This document shows, in pieces, positions 41,392 to 41,718 of a DNA stretch of 41,718 bases. The first letter of the stretch is position 1; every line of letters starts with the position of its first letter. The stretch is from NCBI GenBank assembly GCA_910585485.1, contig CAJUEZ010000017.1, positions 1 through 41,718 of the forward strand, given 5' to 3'. The notes under the pieces are model-generated. The model saw only the letters and a program-made list of their open reading frames with translations, was not told the DNA's origin and did not search any database. A program made the translations under genes and the position numbers. The stretch is from an uncultured Clostridia bacterium (GTDB lineage: Bacteria; Bacillota; Clostridia; UBA1381).

Positions 41392-41718
41392 TTAAAGTTC
41401 ACCATTATTGTTAACTAACGTGCCTATCTTCTCGCCCTTAACCGCGCGAACAATATTCACGGGGTCATTAAGACCGAAAACAAGTATGGGCATATTGTTG
41501 TCACGGCACATAGATGCCGCGGTTGAGTCCATAACTCCTAAATTCTTTGAAAGTATATCACTGAAGGAAAGTACATCATATTTTTTTGCGTCGGGATTTA
41601 TATTAGGGTCGCTGTCATACACAGCATCGACTTTTTTTGCAAGAAGTATAACCTCCGCTTGTGTTTCCACGGCTCTTAACGCTGCCGCCGTGTCAGTTGA
41701 CATAAACGGATTACCCGT
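41392..41718 (-). CDS. pyrH: UMP kinase (C-terminal part; gene continues beyond the window)
   Basis: The last 108 residues of UMP kinase are present. The frame is open to the window end and reads TGNPFMSTDTAAALRAVE, the bacterial PyrH signature that follows the GT loop. VILLAKKVDAVYDSDPN and the C-terminal VRAVKGEKIGTLV also fit. The enzyme phosphorylates UMP to UDP and is regulated by GTP and UTP. The N-terminal half is outside. An internal ATG at 41703 is not a start. The downstream gene is frr, the standard order. Confidence 0.95.
   Translation of the reverse strand, partial: TGNPFMSTDTAAALRAVETQAEVILLAKKVDAVYDSDPNINPDAKKYDVLSFSDILSKNLGVMDSTAASMCRDNNMPILVFGLNDPVNIVRAVKGEKIGTLVNNNGEL

Overview
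The window reads as chromosomal DNA from an AT-rich, spore-forming Clostridia-type Firmicute, possibly an uncultured gut lineage; the species cannot be told from sequence alone. Supporting signs are strong AGGAGG-type ribosome sites, frequent TTG and GTG starts, sporulation proteases (SpoIVB and SpoIVFB types), an SLH surface protein, ferredoxin-dependent 2-oxoacid metabolism and an Agr-type peptide quorum-sensing locus. No rRNA, tRNA, insertion sequence, phage module or CRISPR array was seen. Almost everything lies on the minus strand; the exceptions are the cysteine synthase and the partial gene before it, a LysR regulator and spoIVB.

Layout. 1-1183: end of an unrecognised gene and a cysteine synthase, closed by a two-way terminator. 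1205-4850: operon of a P-loop NTPase, a four-subunit 2-oxoacid:ferredoxin oxidoreductase (ferredoxin, alpha, beta, gamma) and a small unknown protein, behind a good sigma-A promoter. 4874-7792: membrane protein, HI0933-family flavoprotein, AI-2E-family permease. 7855-9757: SLH-domain surface protein with its own promoter and terminator. 9998-15243: ftsK, ygiQ-like and folD as one operon, with an unusual 122-nt ygiQ/folD overlap. 15250-16077: SpoIVFB-like protease. 16133-23790: operon mazG-like, gdpP, rplI, dnaB, tilS, ftsH, DUF1858. 23822-26673: leuC-leuD-leuB, divergent from a LysR regulator (26802-27680); the two share one palindromic operator that holds a sigma-A promoter on each strand. 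27938-30828: Agr locus of response regulator, histidine kinase, AgrB and a 55-residue AgrD-like precursor, coupled upstream to pcrA. 33211-34200: spoIVB, divergent from pcrA. 34284-41718: pepP, aroQ, ispG, rseP, dxr, cdsA, uppS, frr and the end of pyrH, the common Firmicute pyrH-frr-uppS-cdsA-dxr-rseP-ispG order extended by aroQ and an aminopeptidase.

How the genes work together. The Agr locus is a complete signal circuit: AgrD is the precursor, AgrB the processing protease, the kinase the receptor and the LytTR regulator the output. The kinase transcript ends at a terminator that overlaps its stop codon. agrBD then starts from its own extended -10 promoter with candidate LytTR boxes upstream. 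Leucine synthesis (isopropylmalate isomerase and dehydrogenase) appears to be under the LysR regulator and not under a leader-type attenuator. The pyrH end carries two isoprenoid steps (Dxr, IspG) plus UppS and CdsA for envelope lipids. No clearly new multi-gene system was found. The most interesting items are the Agr locus with its hidden agrD, the symmetric leu promoter/operator, the ygiQ/folD overlap, and the coupling of the quorum-sensing regulator to pcrA.
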